Positions 43,833 through 52,848 of a stretch of 64,000 nt of DNA are shown in pieces; within the stretch, counting starts at the first letter, position 1, and each line of letters opens with the position of its first letter. The translations under genes and the position numbers were made by a program. Source of the DNA: Klebsiella michiganensis (GTDB lineage: Bacteria; Pseudomonadota; Gammaproteobacteria; Enterobacterales; Enterobacteriaceae); contig CP011077.1 in NCBI GenBank assembly GCA_000963575.1, positions 4,464,001 to 4,528,000 on the forward strand, written 5' to 3'. The notes beneath the pieces were generated by a model. The model made no database searches, had not been told where the DNA came from, and saw nothing but the letters and a program-made list of their open reading frames with translations.

Positions 43833-44648
43833 TTATTCCTGCGCGACCGACAGGCGAATGATCCCGGCCGCGCGGGCCGGAGGCAGTTGCAGAACGTTGC
43901 GCCACAGCTCCTGAACCTGGTTACATACCAGACCCTCTTTGCCCACCGCTTTATGCGGGTCCGACATGAGCTGGAGATCGCTCCCGTAGCGCTTGGTCAA
44001 TTGCTGCACGATAGGCTGAATGTCTTTTCGAGCCTGCTCGCGTTCTGCGTCGGTAACGCTGTGTTTGTCCGCACCGTAGGCAGAACGCATCATCGTCGCA
44101 TCTACCTGCATACGGCGCATCGTCACGTCGCGAGGCAGAATTTTCGTGGAGTTGATACCGCCTTTCACGTCCGGGAACAGGAAGCGGAAACAGGCGTCAT
44201 CGCTGGATTTTTGCACCATTGCCGTTTGCTGCATATTCACCTGCATAAACGCCACGACGTTGTCATCCGTCGCGCTTTGCAGGCGTTTCGTCTCCACGGC
44301 GAGGATCTGCGGCTGAATGGTGTCGATCACTTCCTGTTCGGTTTTCCCCTGCTGGTGCATCTCTACCGCCTGCTGACGGATGGACATCCACAGCGCGGGC
44401 TCTTGCTCTTTCAGCACCTGGTAAACCGGCATCTGGGCCATAGCCTCATCAAGTCCCGCAGGCTCCTGCCCGGCCCGATCGCGAGGAATAAGGTATTTTA
44501 CGTCAAAGATGTTCCACGCCATGATGGCAACCAGCGTAATGACCACCGCACTCACTTTACCGACCCAGCCCTTTTTGCGAAATACCGCCACCACAGCGGC
44601 TATTACAGCCCCGACGTAGCCTGCAATAATGACGTGGGTCCAGTTCAT
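43833..44648 (-). CDS. Inner-membrane protein of unknown function
   Basis: 271 residues. Two hydrophobic helices at about 6-22 and 32-48 precede a long soluble, helix-rich, Gln/Met-rich domain (about 55-271) with two cysteines. No family recognised. It lies 11 bp after miaE on the same strand and ends in a strong terminator, so it is the last gene of rraB-miaE-orf. The soluble part probably faces the periplasm or cytoplasm depending on helix orientation, which I cannot fix. Confidence 0.7.
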   Translation of the reverse strand: MNWTHVIIAGYVGAVIAAVVAVFRKKGWVGKVSAVVITLVAIMAWNIFDVKYLIPRDRAGQEPAGLDEAMAQMPVYQVLKEQEPALWMSIRQQAVEMHQQGKTEQEVIDTIQPQILAVETKRLQSATDDNVVAFMQVNMQQTAMVQKSSDDACFRFLFPDVKGGINSTKILPRDVTMRRMQVDATMMRSAYGADKHSVTDAEREQARKDIQPIVQQLTKRYGSDLQLMSDPHKAVGKEGLVCNQVQELWRNVLQLPPARAAGIIRLSVAQE

Positions 44649-44659
44649 GATACATCCTT

Positions 44660-45421
44660 CTACTCTGCGGGTACGCCGCTGTGGAAACGAAACTCGTCGT
44701 CATGGCTTTGGATAAGCACGGCCTCAACCTTGCCTAAGATACGCACGCGTTCGCTGATATCGCCCCCGGCAATCTGCTCTGCCAGGGTTAAATAATCCTG
44801 ATAATGACGCGCCTCGGAGCGCAACAGCGACAGGTAAAAACGCTGTAATTCATCATCCAGATGCGGAGCCAGCGCCGCAAATCGTTCACAGGATCGCGCT
44901 TCAATGTAGGCACCGCAGATAAGCTTATCGACCAGCATCAGCGGTTCATGAGTGCGAGTTTCACTCAGTAAACCTTTAGCGTAGCGGCTGGCGGTGATTT
45001 TGGCGTACGGGATGTTACGGGCAATCATAATTTCCCGCACCTGCCAAAAATGGTGCAGTTCTTCTTTGATCAGCAGCACCATGCTGTCGATAAGCTGCTG
45101 CCCCCAGCCGTTCGCCGTCTTCGGCATGATGCTTTTGCTAAGCCCTTTGTGGAGCGAGAGAAAATCCGGTTCCTCACCATCGCGGAAGGTAAAGGCTTCA
45201 TAAGGCTGAAGCCAGGCCAGCAGCGCCTGTGAGCTTTCTTTATCAGCAACATATTTGCGGATCAGCAGCATCGCAGTTTGCGCGGCTTTAAGTTCACACA
45301 CCATGTGATCGGTTAACAACAGCGGCAGGTTTTCCGGGCGACGGGCTTTTTCGATCCACGCCTCGGGCGTTGGGCATTGCAAGAATTGGGTAATCGGGGA
45401 GAGAAGTTGCTGGTAGTCCAT
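44660..45421 (-). CDS. miaE: tRNA-(ms2io6A)-hydroxylase MiaE
   Basis: 253 residues. A di-iron ferritin-like helical enzyme: ELHHFWQVREIM (Glu/His ligands) and SEARHYQDYLTLAEQ (Glu, His ligands) are its carboxylate-histidine motifs, and CGAYIEARSCERF adds a further Glu. It hydroxylates ms2i6A-37 of tRNAs reading U-codons. Found in Salmonella at this position but absent from E. coli K-12. It follows rraB by 48 bp and probably shares its transcript. Confidence 0.95.
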   Translation of the reverse strand: MDYQQLLSPITQFLQCPTPEAWIEKARRPENLPLLLTDHMVCELKAAQTAMLLIRKYVADKESSQALLAWLQPYEAFTFRDGEEPDFLSLHKGLSKSIMPKTANGWGQQLIDSMVLLIKEELHHFWQVREIMIARNIPYAKITASRYAKGLLSETRTHEPLMLVDKLICGAYIEARSCERFAALAPHLDDELQRFYLSLLRSEARHYQDYLTLAEQIAGGDISERVRILGKVEAVLIQSHDDEFRFHSGVPAE

Positions 45422-45469
45422 GAGGATATCCTGATGCGTAGCGGCTGAACGCCGCTACGCCGCTTACTT

Positions 45470-45895
45470 TTAGTGGCGTACGCCGTCGTCGTCTTCGTCC
45501 TGATATTCGTCGTCGCCTTCTTCTTCACCCTCTTCGCCGTTCGGGTCTTCGAAGTAGGTGCCCCAGCCGTCGTATTCCACACCGAATTTTTCCGCCAGGT
45601 TCAGCAGTTGTTCGACCTGGGCATCAATCAGCTCAGGGTTCAGCGCACACTCGCTCAGGATATCGCAGCAGATGACGGTATCGCCCTCTTCTACTTCCAG
45701 CTCTTCCGGGTCAGTCACTTCATAACCCAGTTTGAACGCTTCAACGGCAGCTTTCTCCAGGGTTTCGAAATCATCGGCAGAAAGGTGGTGTTCGATGGTG
45801 TACAGCGCGTCCGGGTCGCTCCCGTCTTCCAGCAGCTCTTCAATGATTAAACGTGTTTCTTCGCGCTGTTCTTCCAGCAGTTCTGGATTTGCCAT
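45470..45895 (-). CDS. rraB: RNase E inhibitor RraB
   Basis: 141 residues (E. coli 138). MANPELLEEQREETRLIIEE start and an acidic tail (EEGEEEGDDEYQDEDDD) are typical. RraB binds RNase E and alters the degradosome. ATG 45895 is chosen against a longer frame to 46006, which would cross the argI promoter. Divergent from argI. Confidence 0.96.
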   Translation of the reverse strand: MANPELLEEQREETRLIIEELLEDGSDPDALYTIEHHLSADDFETLEKAAVEAFKLGYEVTDPEELEVEEGDTVICCDILSECALNPELIDAQVEQLLNLAEKFGVEYDGWGTYFEDPNGEEGEEEGDDEYQDEDDDGVRH

Positions 45896-45990
45896 GGCCC
45901 TTTCCTCAAATGTGTCGGCAGATACTCTCATTTTCACACACGCCGGGGTTTGCCTCCACCTTTCACCGCAAAGTTTTAGAACATGGGGTT

Positions 45991-46030
45991 GCAATTGAAT
46001 ATTCATACATATAAATTGAATTTTAATTCA
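45991..46030. promoter_or_regulatory. Two ARG boxes (ArgR operator) of argI
   Basis: AATTGAATATTCATAC (from about 45993) and AATTGAATTTTAATTCA (to 46030) both fit the ArgR consensus WNTGAATWWWWATTCANW and are about one to two helical turns apart, directly upstream of argI. They also face rraB. Confidence 0.85.
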
Positions 46031-46058
46031 ATCAAGGCTTGCGCCACGCGAGGAAAAA

Positions 46059-47063
46059 ATGAGTCACTTCTATCAGAAAAACTTTCTTAAGCTGCTCGAT
46101 TTTACCCCTGCCCAACTGAACGAATTGCTGACCCTGTCCGCTAAACTGAAAAGCGATAAGAAAAAAGGAACAGAAATTCAGCATCTTACTGGTAAAAATA
46201 TTGCGCTCATCTTCGAAAAAGATTCGACTCGTACTCGTTGCTCTTTCGAAGTTGCCGCTTACGACCAGGGCGCACGCGTCACTTATCTCGGCCCAAGCGG
46301 CAGCCAAATTGGGCATAAAGAATCAATTAAGGACACTGCTCGCGTACTGGGGCGTATCTATGACGGCATCCAGTACCGCGGCTATGGCCAGGATATCGTC
46401 GAAACCCTTGCCAGCTATGCGGGCGTGCCGGTGTGGAACGGGCTGACCAACGAATATCACCCGACGCAGTTGCTGGCGGATTTGCTCACCATGCAGGAAC
46501 ACCTGCCGGGCAAAAGCCTGAGCCAGATGACGCTGGTATACGCCGGGGACGCGCGCAATAACATGGGGAACTCCATGCTGGAAGCCGCCGCGCTGACCGG
46601 GCTGGATTTACGCCTGGTGGCGCCTAAAGCCTGCTGGCCGGATGAAAAGCTGGTCGCCGAATGCAAAGCCATGGCCGAAAAAACAGGCGGGAAAATCACG
46701 CTAACCGAAGACGTTGCCGCGGGCGTTAAAGGGGCGGATTTCATCTATACCGACGTCTGGGTTTCGATGGGCGAAGCTAAAGAGAAGTGGGCCGAACGTA
46801 TCGCCTTACTGCGCCCTTATCAGGTCAACAGCGCCATGCTGGCGTTAACCGGCAATCCGCAGGTCAAATTCCTGCACTGTCTGCCGGCATTTCACGATGA
46901 TCAAACCACGCTGGGTAAACAAATGGCGCAGGAGTTCGATCTGCACGGCGGCATGGAAGTCACCGACGAAGTCTTTGAATCTTCTCACAGCGTGGTGTTC
47001 GACCAGGCTGAAAACCGGATGCACACCATCAAAGCCGTGATGGTCGCCACGCTGGCAAACTAG
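46059..47063 (+). CDS. argI: Ornithine carbamoyltransferase, biosynthetic (ArgI-type)
   Basis: 334 residues, as ArgI. Carbamoyl-phosphate site FEKDSTRTRCSFEVAA (STRTR near residue 56), ornithine site DVWVSMGE and HCLPAFHD. It makes citrulline from ornithine and carbamoyl phosphate for arginine synthesis. It sits behind two ARG boxes, in the E. coli argI position beside rraB and miaE. A second OTC gene lies at 50126 in the arc operon. The order STRTRCSFEVAAYDQGARVTYLGPSGSQIGHK is nearly the same in both, so they are close paralogues. Confidence 0.95.
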   Translation: MSHFYQKNFLKLLDFTPAQLNELLTLSAKLKSDKKKGTEIQHLTGKNIALIFEKDSTRTRCSFEVAAYDQGARVTYLGPSGSQIGHKESIKDTARVLGRIYDGIQYRGYGQDIVETLASYAGVPVWNGLTNEYHPTQLLADLLTMQEHLPGKSLSQMTLVYAGDARNNMGNSMLEAAALTGLDLRLVAPKACWPDEKLVAECKAMAEKTGGKITLTEDVAAGVKGADFIYTDVWVSMGEAKEKWAERIALLRPYQVNSAMLALTGNPQVKFLHCLPAFHDDQTTLGKQMAQEFDLHGGMEVTDEVFESSHSVVFDQAENRMHTIKAVMVATLAN

Positions 47064-47089
47064 TTTCTTCGCTCCCAGGGCTTCTCCTG

Positions 47090-47126
47090 GCCCCTCGGCG
47101 GCTTTCCGCCTGAGGGGTTTTCTTTT
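47090..47126 (+). terminator. argI terminator
   Basis: CCCCTCGGCGG, 5-nt loop, CGCCTGAGGGG, then TTTTCTTTT. Confidence 0.9.
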
Positions 47127-47712
47127 CTGCCGCATGGTTATTGCTAAAAATGTTGCACATCTGATGCGCGGCTAGCATTTTTTATGCAATAAAAGGACAT
47201 AACCTCATCTCCCTCCCCTTCAAAGACACACCCAAACGTCTGTTTTCATTAAAATAAAAAGAATAAATACGCTGCGCTCACAGTTTGCATTCACTGCATT
47301 AATGCCAAAATAAAAATAACTATTGTTCCCTGCACTTCTCTTCGCGGCATTAAACAGACCCCATAATGAATAACCATGCACATAGAAAATAAAAAACAAA
47401 TAAAATCAATGCATTGCGATATTCAACGTTAAGAATAAACTCACATACATTTAACACTCAAAAATAATTAAAAGCAGTTTCCTGTATAATTATGCATTCA
47501 TCAATGCCGGTGAAATTACTGTTATCTGACATCCATCAATTAATAACAAAACAAATAAAAACCACCTTGAGCGCGTGACAAACCTCACATTAAATGGCTT
47601 TAAAGAAATTAATATACGCCACGAAGACAACTTAACGGGTTATTAAAATCGCGACGCAATATTCATTGCGCCACAGGCACATTCATCTCCGAATTAATAC
47701 AAAGGAATAGTC
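47127..47712. promoter_or_regulatory. AT-rich arc operon regulatory region
   Basis: About 590 bp, much more AT-rich than its surroundings, without a credible gene. It must carry the promoter of arcA. A TATAAT occurs at 47484-47489, and ATTATGCATTCATC next to it looks like half an ARG box. I saw no clear FNR site (TTGATnnnnATCAA). AAGGA before arcA is the ribosome site. Confidence 0.5.
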
Positions 47713-48933
47713 ATGGACAAACATTATGTCGGTTCCGAAATAGGTCAGTTACGCAGCGTGATGCTGCATCGACCAAACCTCAGCCTGAAAAGACTTACCC
47801 CTTCAAACTGTCAGGAATTATTATTTGACGATGTGCTTTCGGTTGAGCGAGCCGGTGAAGAACACGACGTTTTTGCCAATACACTGCGTGGCCAGGGCGT
47901 GGAAGTCCTGCTGCTAACCGACCTGCTGACGCAGACGCTGGATGTTAGCGATGCCAAGGCCTGGCTGCTGAACACTCAGATTTCAGACTATCGGCTCGGG
48001 CCCGCATTCGCTTCGGACGTTCGCGGTTGGCTGGCCGATATGCCGCATCGCGAACTCGCACGTCGCCTTTCCGGCGGGCTGACCTACGGGGAAATTCCGA
48101 CGTATATTAAAAATATGGTAGTGGATATTCATGCCACCACCGACTTTATTATGAAGCCGCTGCCTAATCATTTATTTACCCGTGATACTTCCTGCTGGAT
48201 TTATAACGGCGTCTCTATTAACCCGATGGCCAAAGCAGCTCGCCAGCGTGAAACAAATAATTTAAGAGCGATTTATCGCTGGCATCCGGCATTCACCGAC
48301 GGGAAATTCATTAAATATTACGGCGACGAAAATATTAATTACGACCATGCCACCCTGGAAGGCGGTGACGTATTGGTGATTGGCCGAGGGGCGGTATTAA
48401 TTGGCATGTCCGAACGAACCACGCCTCAGGGCATAGAGTTCCTCGCTGAATCATTATTCAGGCATCAACAGGCAACGCGCGTGATTGCCGTTGAGCTTCC
48501 GAAGCACCGCTCCTGTATGCATCTCGATACCGTCATGACCCATCTCGATCTCGACACCTTCTCCGTTTACCCGGAAGTCGTCCGCAAAGACGTGCAGTGC
48601 TGGACTTTAACGCCTGACGGCCACGGCAGCATCAAACGCCACCAGGAAACCAGCCTGGTTAACGCCATCGAAAAAGCGCTGGGTATCGATCAGGTCAATC
48701 TCATCACCACCGGCGGCGATGCCTTTGAAGCCGAGCGCGAACAGTGGAACGACGCCAACAACGTGCTGACCGTTCGCCCCGGCGTGGTCATCGGTTACGA
48801 ACGCAATATCTGGACCAACGAGAAATACGACAAAGCCGGGATCACCGTACTGCCTATTCCGGGCGATGAACTGGGGCGCGGACGCGGCGGCGCGCGCTGC
48901 ATGAGCTGCCCGCTGGAACGCGACGGGATTTAA
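47713..48933 (+). CDS. arcA: Arginine deiminase
   Basis: 406 residues. Catalytic motifs FTRDTSCWI (Asp), LEGGDVLVIGRG, HLDTVMTHLD (His, Asp) and the C-terminal RGRGGARCMSCPLERD with the nucleophilic Cys. Converts arginine to citrulline and ammonia, the first step of the ADI pathway. First gene of arcA-arcC-(repeat)-arcB-arcD. Confidence 0.97.
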   Translation: MDKHYVGSEIGQLRSVMLHRPNLSLKRLTPSNCQELLFDDVLSVERAGEEHDVFANTLRGQGVEVLLLTDLLTQTLDVSDAKAWLLNTQISDYRLGPAFASDVRGWLADMPHRELARRLSGGLTYGEIPTYIKNMVVDIHATTDFIMKPLPNHLFTRDTSCWIYNGVSINPMAKAARQRETNNLRAIYRWHPAFTDGKFIKYYGDENINYDHATLEGGDVLVIGRGAVLIGMSERTTPQGIEFLAESLFRHQQATRVIAVELPKHRSCMHLDTVMTHLDLDTFSVYPEVVRKDVQCWTLTPDGHGSIKRHQETSLVNAIEKALGIDQVNLITTGGDAFEAEREQWNDANNVLTVRPGVVIGYERNIWTNEKYDKAGITVLPIPGDELGRGRGGARCMSCPLERDGI

Positions 48934-48946
48934 GGGAGGAAAACAT

Positions 48947-49861
48947 ATGGAACAGAAACCCACCCTGGTGGTGGCGCTCGGCGGAAATGCACTGCTGAAG
49001 CGCGGAGAGCCGCTGGAAGCCGACCTACAGCGTAAGAACATTGAGCTGGCGGCGAAAACTATCGCCCAGCTCACCAATGCCTGGCGCGTTGTGCTGGTGC
49101 ACGGCAATGGCCCACAGGTCGGCCTGCTGGCCCTGCAAAACAGCGCCTACCAAAACGTCAGTCCTTACCCGCTGGACGTTCTCGGCGCTGAGAGCCAGGG
49201 AATGATCGGCTACATGCTGCAGCAGGCGCTGAAAAATAATCTGCCTGACCGCGAAGTCAGCGTGCTGCTGACCCAGGTTGAAGTGGATCCCCTGGATCCG
49301 GCCTTTAGTAATCCAACCAAGTATATCGGCCCGGTGTACAGCCAGGAGCAGGCGGATGCTCTGGTGCGAGATAAAGGCTGGTCGGTAAAAGCGGATGGCC
49401 AGTATTTCCGCCGCGTGGTGCCCTCCCCGCAGCCTAAACGCATCGTCGAAAGCGATGCCATCACGGCGCTTATCCAGCGTGACCATCTGGTCATTTGTAA
49501 CGGCGGCGGGGGTGTGCCGGTGGTGGAGAAAGCCGACGGCTACCACGGTATTGAAGCCGTCATCGACAAGGATCTTTCTGCCGCATTGCTGGCCCGCCAG
49601 ATAGAGGCCGACGCGCTGCTGATCCTCACCGACGCCGATGCGGTTTATCTCAACTGGGGCACACCCGCGCAGCGCCCGCTCACCAGCGTGACGCCAGCCG
49701 AACTTGAAAGGATGAGCTTTGATGCTGGTTCGATGGGGCCAAAAGTGTCCGCCTGCAGTCGTTTCGTCGCCTGCTGCCACGGTATCGCCGGGATCGGCGC
49801 GCTGGAGGATGGTCCGGCAATTCTGGCCGGGGAGAAAGGCACGTTAATTCGGGCGGGGTGA
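48947..49861 (+). CDS. arcC: Carbamate kinase
   Basis: 304 residues. LVVALGGNALLKRGE start, VHGNGPQVGLL and the VICNGGGGVPVV and AVIDKDLSAALLA motifs of the amino-acid kinase fold carbamate kinases. It turns carbamoyl phosphate plus ADP into ATP, CO2 and ammonia, giving the energy of the pathway. It lies 13 bp after arcA (GGGAGGAAAAC ribosome site). Confidence 0.96.
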   Translation: MEQKPTLVVALGGNALLKRGEPLEADLQRKNIELAAKTIAQLTNAWRVVLVHGNGPQVGLLALQNSAYQNVSPYPLDVLGAESQGMIGYMLQQALKNNLPDREVSVLLTQVEVDPLDPAFSNPTKYIGPVYSQEQADALVRDKGWSVKADGQYFRRVVPSPQPKRIVESDAITALIQRDHLVICNGGGGVPVVEKADGYHGIEAVIDKDLSAALLARQIEADALLILTDADAVYLNWGTPAQRPLTSVTPAELERMSFDAGSMGPKVSACSRFVACCHGIAGIGALEDGPAILAGEKGTLIRAG

Positions 49862-49866
49862 AGACC

Positions 49867-50096
49867 CCCTCACCCTAACCCTCTCCCCCTGGGGGAGAAG
49901 GGATAAAGGCAGAGCACTAAACAGAGTCACCCGCGCTCCCTCCCCCTCAAAGGAAAAAGGGATAAAGCCCGGGCACTAAACAGAGTCACCCGCGCCGCGC
50001 CCCGCCCCTCATAGGGAAAAGGGATAAAGCCCGGGCACTAAACAGAGCCACCCGCGCCGCCCCCTCTCCCTTCCAGGGAGAGGGTCGGGGTGAGGG
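49867..50096. repeat. REP-like cluster with ~60-bp tandem units inside arc operon
   Basis: CCCTCACCCTAACCCTCTCCC at the left and GGGAGAGGGTCGGGGTGAGGG at the right bracket three units of about 60 bp that share GGATAAAG and GCACTAAACAGAGTCACCCGCG (at 49901, 49960 and 50022). It separates arcC from arcB by 264 bp within what is otherwise one operon. Confidence 0.9.
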
Positions 50097-50125
50097 TAAA
50101 AATTGCGCTTCAAAAGGATAACGAA

Positions 50126-51130
50126 ATGACTATCAACCTAAAAAACCGTAATTTCCTGAAACTCCTCGACTTCAAACCGGCAGAAATTCAGTACCTTATC
50201 GACCTTGCCCGTGAACTGAAGGCCGCCAAACAAGCCGGGACTGAGAAAAAAACGCTATGCGGTAAAAACATCGCGCTGATCTTCGAGAAAACCTCCACCC
50301 GCACGCGCTGCGCTTTCGAGGTTGGCGCTTTTGACCAGGGCGCACTGGTGACTTATCTGGGGCCAAGCGGTTCGCAAATCGGCCATAAAGAATCCATGAA
50401 AGATACCGCGCGCGTGCTGGGGCGGATGTACGACGGGATTGAATACCGTGGCTATGGCCAGGACATTGTCGAAGAGCTGGGGCAATACGCGGGCGTACCG
50501 GTGTGGAACGGGCTGACCAATGAATTTCACCCGACCCAGATCCTCGCCGACCTGATGACCATGCTGGAGCACGCCCCGGGTAAAAAACTTCAGGATCTCT
50601 CCTTCGCCTATCTCGGTGATGCCCGCAATAACATGGGTAATTCCCTGATGGTTGGCGCGGCCAAAATGGGCATGGATATTCGCCTTGTCGCGCCAAAAGC
50701 CTTCTGGCCTGAGGCTTCGCTGGTCGAGCAATGCCGCACCATCGCCAAAGAAACCGGCGGTCGCATCATGCTGACGGACAGTGTTGAAGAAGGCGTCGCG
50801 GGCGTTGATTTCCTCTACACCGACGTTTGGGTCTCGATGGGCGAACCTAAAGAAGCCTGGGCCGAACGCGTAAGCATCATGACGCCGTACCAGATTAACC
50901 AGAACGTCCTCAACGCGACCGGTAACCCGAACGTCAAGTTCATGCATTGCCTGCCTGCCTTCCACAACGAACACACCAAAGTCGGCAAAGAGATCGAAGA
51001 AACCTACGGCCTGAAGGGGCTGGAGGTGACAGAAGAAGTCTTTGAGTCAAAACACTCCATCGTCTTCGACGAGGCCGAGAACCGTATGCACACCATTAAA
51101 GCCGTGATGGTCGCCACGCTCGGCGCGTAA
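50126..51130 (+). CDS. arcB: Ornithine carbamoyltransferase, catabolic position (ArcB)
   Basis: 334 residues. TSTRTRCAFEVGAFDQGALV (carbamoyl-phosphate site), DVWVSMGEPKEAW and HCLPAFHNEHTK (ornithine site). In the ADI pathway it phosphorolyses citrulline to ornithine and carbamoyl phosphate. Start ATG 50126 has AAAGGATAACGA upstream; a longer frame runs into the repeat and is rejected. The sequence is very similar to argI at 46059, so it is probably a duplicate given a catabolic role. Confidence 0.93.
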   Translation: MTINLKNRNFLKLLDFKPAEIQYLIDLARELKAAKQAGTEKKTLCGKNIALIFEKTSTRTRCAFEVGAFDQGALVTYLGPSGSQIGHKESMKDTARVLGRMYDGIEYRGYGQDIVEELGQYAGVPVWNGLTNEFHPTQILADLMTMLEHAPGKKLQDLSFAYLGDARNNMGNSLMVGAAKMGMDIRLVAPKAFWPEASLVEQCRTIAKETGGRIMLTDSVEEGVAGVDFLYTDVWVSMGEPKEAWAERVSIMTPYQINQNVLNATGNPNVKFMHCLPAFHNEHTKVGKEIEETYGLKGLEVTEEVFESKHSIVFDEAENRMHTIKAVMVATLGA

Positions 51131-51202
51131 CGCTGTCGGGCAGTGGGAACTCCCGCTGCCCGTATTGCCCTTATGCTGCCTCACGCAGCGGGAGAAAAGG
51201 AA

Positions 51203-52672
51203 ATGGCCGATGTTACCCATGAAGGTGCCGCAGACACCTCCACAAACAGTGAAAGAAAACTCGGACTCAGCGCGCTGGTAGCTCTGGTTATAGGCTCAAT
51301 GATTGGCGGGGGCGTTTTCAGCCTGCCGCAAAACTTTGCTTCGGTAGCGTCACCCGGCGCGCTGCTGATCGGCTGGGCCATTACCGGCGTCGGCATGCTT
51401 TGCCTGGCGTTTATTTATCAAAATCTCAGCGCCCGTTGCCCGGATCTTGACGGTGGCGTTTACAGCTATGCCCGGGCCGGATTTGGCGACTTTATCGGCT
51501 TCCAGTCTGCCTGGGGCTACTGGTTCTCCGCCTGGCTCGGTAACGTCTCTTACGCCGTATTGTTATTCAGCGCCATGAGCTTTTTCATTCCAGTTTTTGG
51601 CGACGGGAATAACCTGCCCTCGATTATTGGCGCCTCCGTTGTGCTGTGGCTGGTTCATGCCCTGGTGCTTCGCGGGGTACGAGAAGCCGCTTATATCAAC
51701 ACCATTCTTACCGTGGTAAAGGTCATCATCCTGCTGGTATTTATTGTCGCGGTATTGATTGCCTTTCGAATTGGCGTGTTCACCGCAGATTTCTGGGGCC
51801 GCATGATGCTGGTAGAGGGCTCCCGTCCGGAAATATTCGATCAGGTCAAGAACACCATGCTGGTAACCACCTGGGTATTTATCGGCATTGAGGGGGCGAC
51901 CGTCGTTTCCGCCCGGGCCGCAAAACGTGAGGATATCGGTAAGGCGACGGTCATTGGTCTGCTGGGCGCGCTGGCGATTTACGTGCTGGTCAGCGTGCTG
52001 TCGATGGGTATTCTCGATCAGGCCTCTCTGGCCGGGCTGAAGAATCCGTCCATGGCCGGCGTACTGGAAAATGTGGTCGGGCCGTGGGGAGCGAAATTCG
52101 TTGCCGGAGGGGTGATTCTGTCCGTAGCCGGAGCGCTGCTCGCCTGGACGCTGTTTGCCGCAGAATTGCCACGCGTCGCGGCGATTGACGGCATTTTCCC
52201 CAAAGTATTTGCGAAAGAAAATGCTCGCCATTCACCGTCGTTCTCTCTGTGGATCACCAATGGCTTAATTCAACTCTTCCTGATCCTTACCCTATTCTAC
52301 GCCGCCGGCTACCAGGCTCTGTTCTCCATTGCTACGGCGGCCATCTTACCTCCGTACCTGTTCAGCGCGGCCTACGGGCTGAAGCTTGCCTGGACTGGGG
52401 AACGCTATGGGCCTGGAGAATCACGCACTGGCGCCATAGTCCTGGGGGTCATTGCCACCGCCTACGGTTTCTGGCTTTGCTACGCCGCGGGGGATTCGAT
52501 GTTACTTAGCTCGCTGTTATTCATGCCGGGCATTCTGGTATTCCTGTGGCAGAAAAAAACCCAGGGCCAGCCGCTGCTGAAAAGCTACGAACTGGCGATA
52601 GCCGTTGCCATTCTTGCTTTGGCCGCATGGACATTAAAACTGGTCATAACCGGAAATATACAGATAGCCTGA
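51203..52672 (+). CDS. arcD: Arginine/ornithine antiporter ArcD-type (APC family)
   Basis: 489 residues with about 12-13 membrane segments. The start motif ALVALVIGSMIGGGVFSLPQNFASVASPGALLIGWAITG is the APC basic amino-acid/polyamine antiporter signature, and GIEGATVVSARAAKREDIG is typical of arginine/ornithine exchangers. It swaps external arginine for the ornithine made by ArcB. ATG 51203 follows GGAGAAAAGG; the longer frame from 51143 is not used. It lies 72 bp after arcB. Confidence 0.93.
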   Translation: MADVTHEGAADTSTNSERKLGLSALVALVIGSMIGGGVFSLPQNFASVASPGALLIGWAITGVGMLCLAFIYQNLSARCPDLDGGVYSYARAGFGDFIGFQSAWGYWFSAWLGNVSYAVLLFSAMSFFIPVFGDGNNLPSIIGASVVLWLVHALVLRGVREAAYINTILTVVKVIILLVFIVAVLIAFRIGVFTADFWGRMMLVEGSRPEIFDQVKNTMLVTTWVFIGIEGATVVSARAAKREDIGKATVIGLLGALAIYVLVSVLSMGILDQASLAGLKNPSMAGVLENVVGPWGAKFVAGGVILSVAGALLAWTLFAAELPRVAAIDGIFPKVFAKENARHSPSFSLWITNGLIQLFLILTLFYAAGYQALFSIATAAILPPYLFSAAYGLKLAWTGERYGPGESRTGAIVLGVIATAYGFWLCYAAGDSMLLSSLLFMPGILVFLWQKKTQGQPLLKSYELAIAVAILALAAWTLKLVITGNIQIA

Positions 52673-52719
52673 CGCCATTAACGCCATTAACGCCATTAAC
52701 GCCACAATCGTGGCGTTAA
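52671..52719. repeat. 9-bp microsatellite and hairpin after arcD
   Basis: ACGCCATTA is repeated four times directly after the arcD stop, running into TTAACGCCAC-AATC-GTGGCGTTAA, a perfect 10-bp stem. The hairpin has no long T run. It may attenuate or terminate the arc transcript. Confidence 0.7.
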
Positions 52720-52848
52720 ACTCTTAATATCAATAAATTGACGACATTTTAAAAAGGTAAAATAAATAAAGACCATTTCTATCAACTGATTACGATCATC
52801 AACCGCGTAATGAAAACGCACCGGTCATCACAGGAGTGTATAGAGACC

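Noticed and set aside
47127..47712. FNR site in front of arcA
   Set aside because: I looked for TTGATnnnnATCAA and found only partial matches such as ATCAATGCATTGCGAT; not good enough to annotate.
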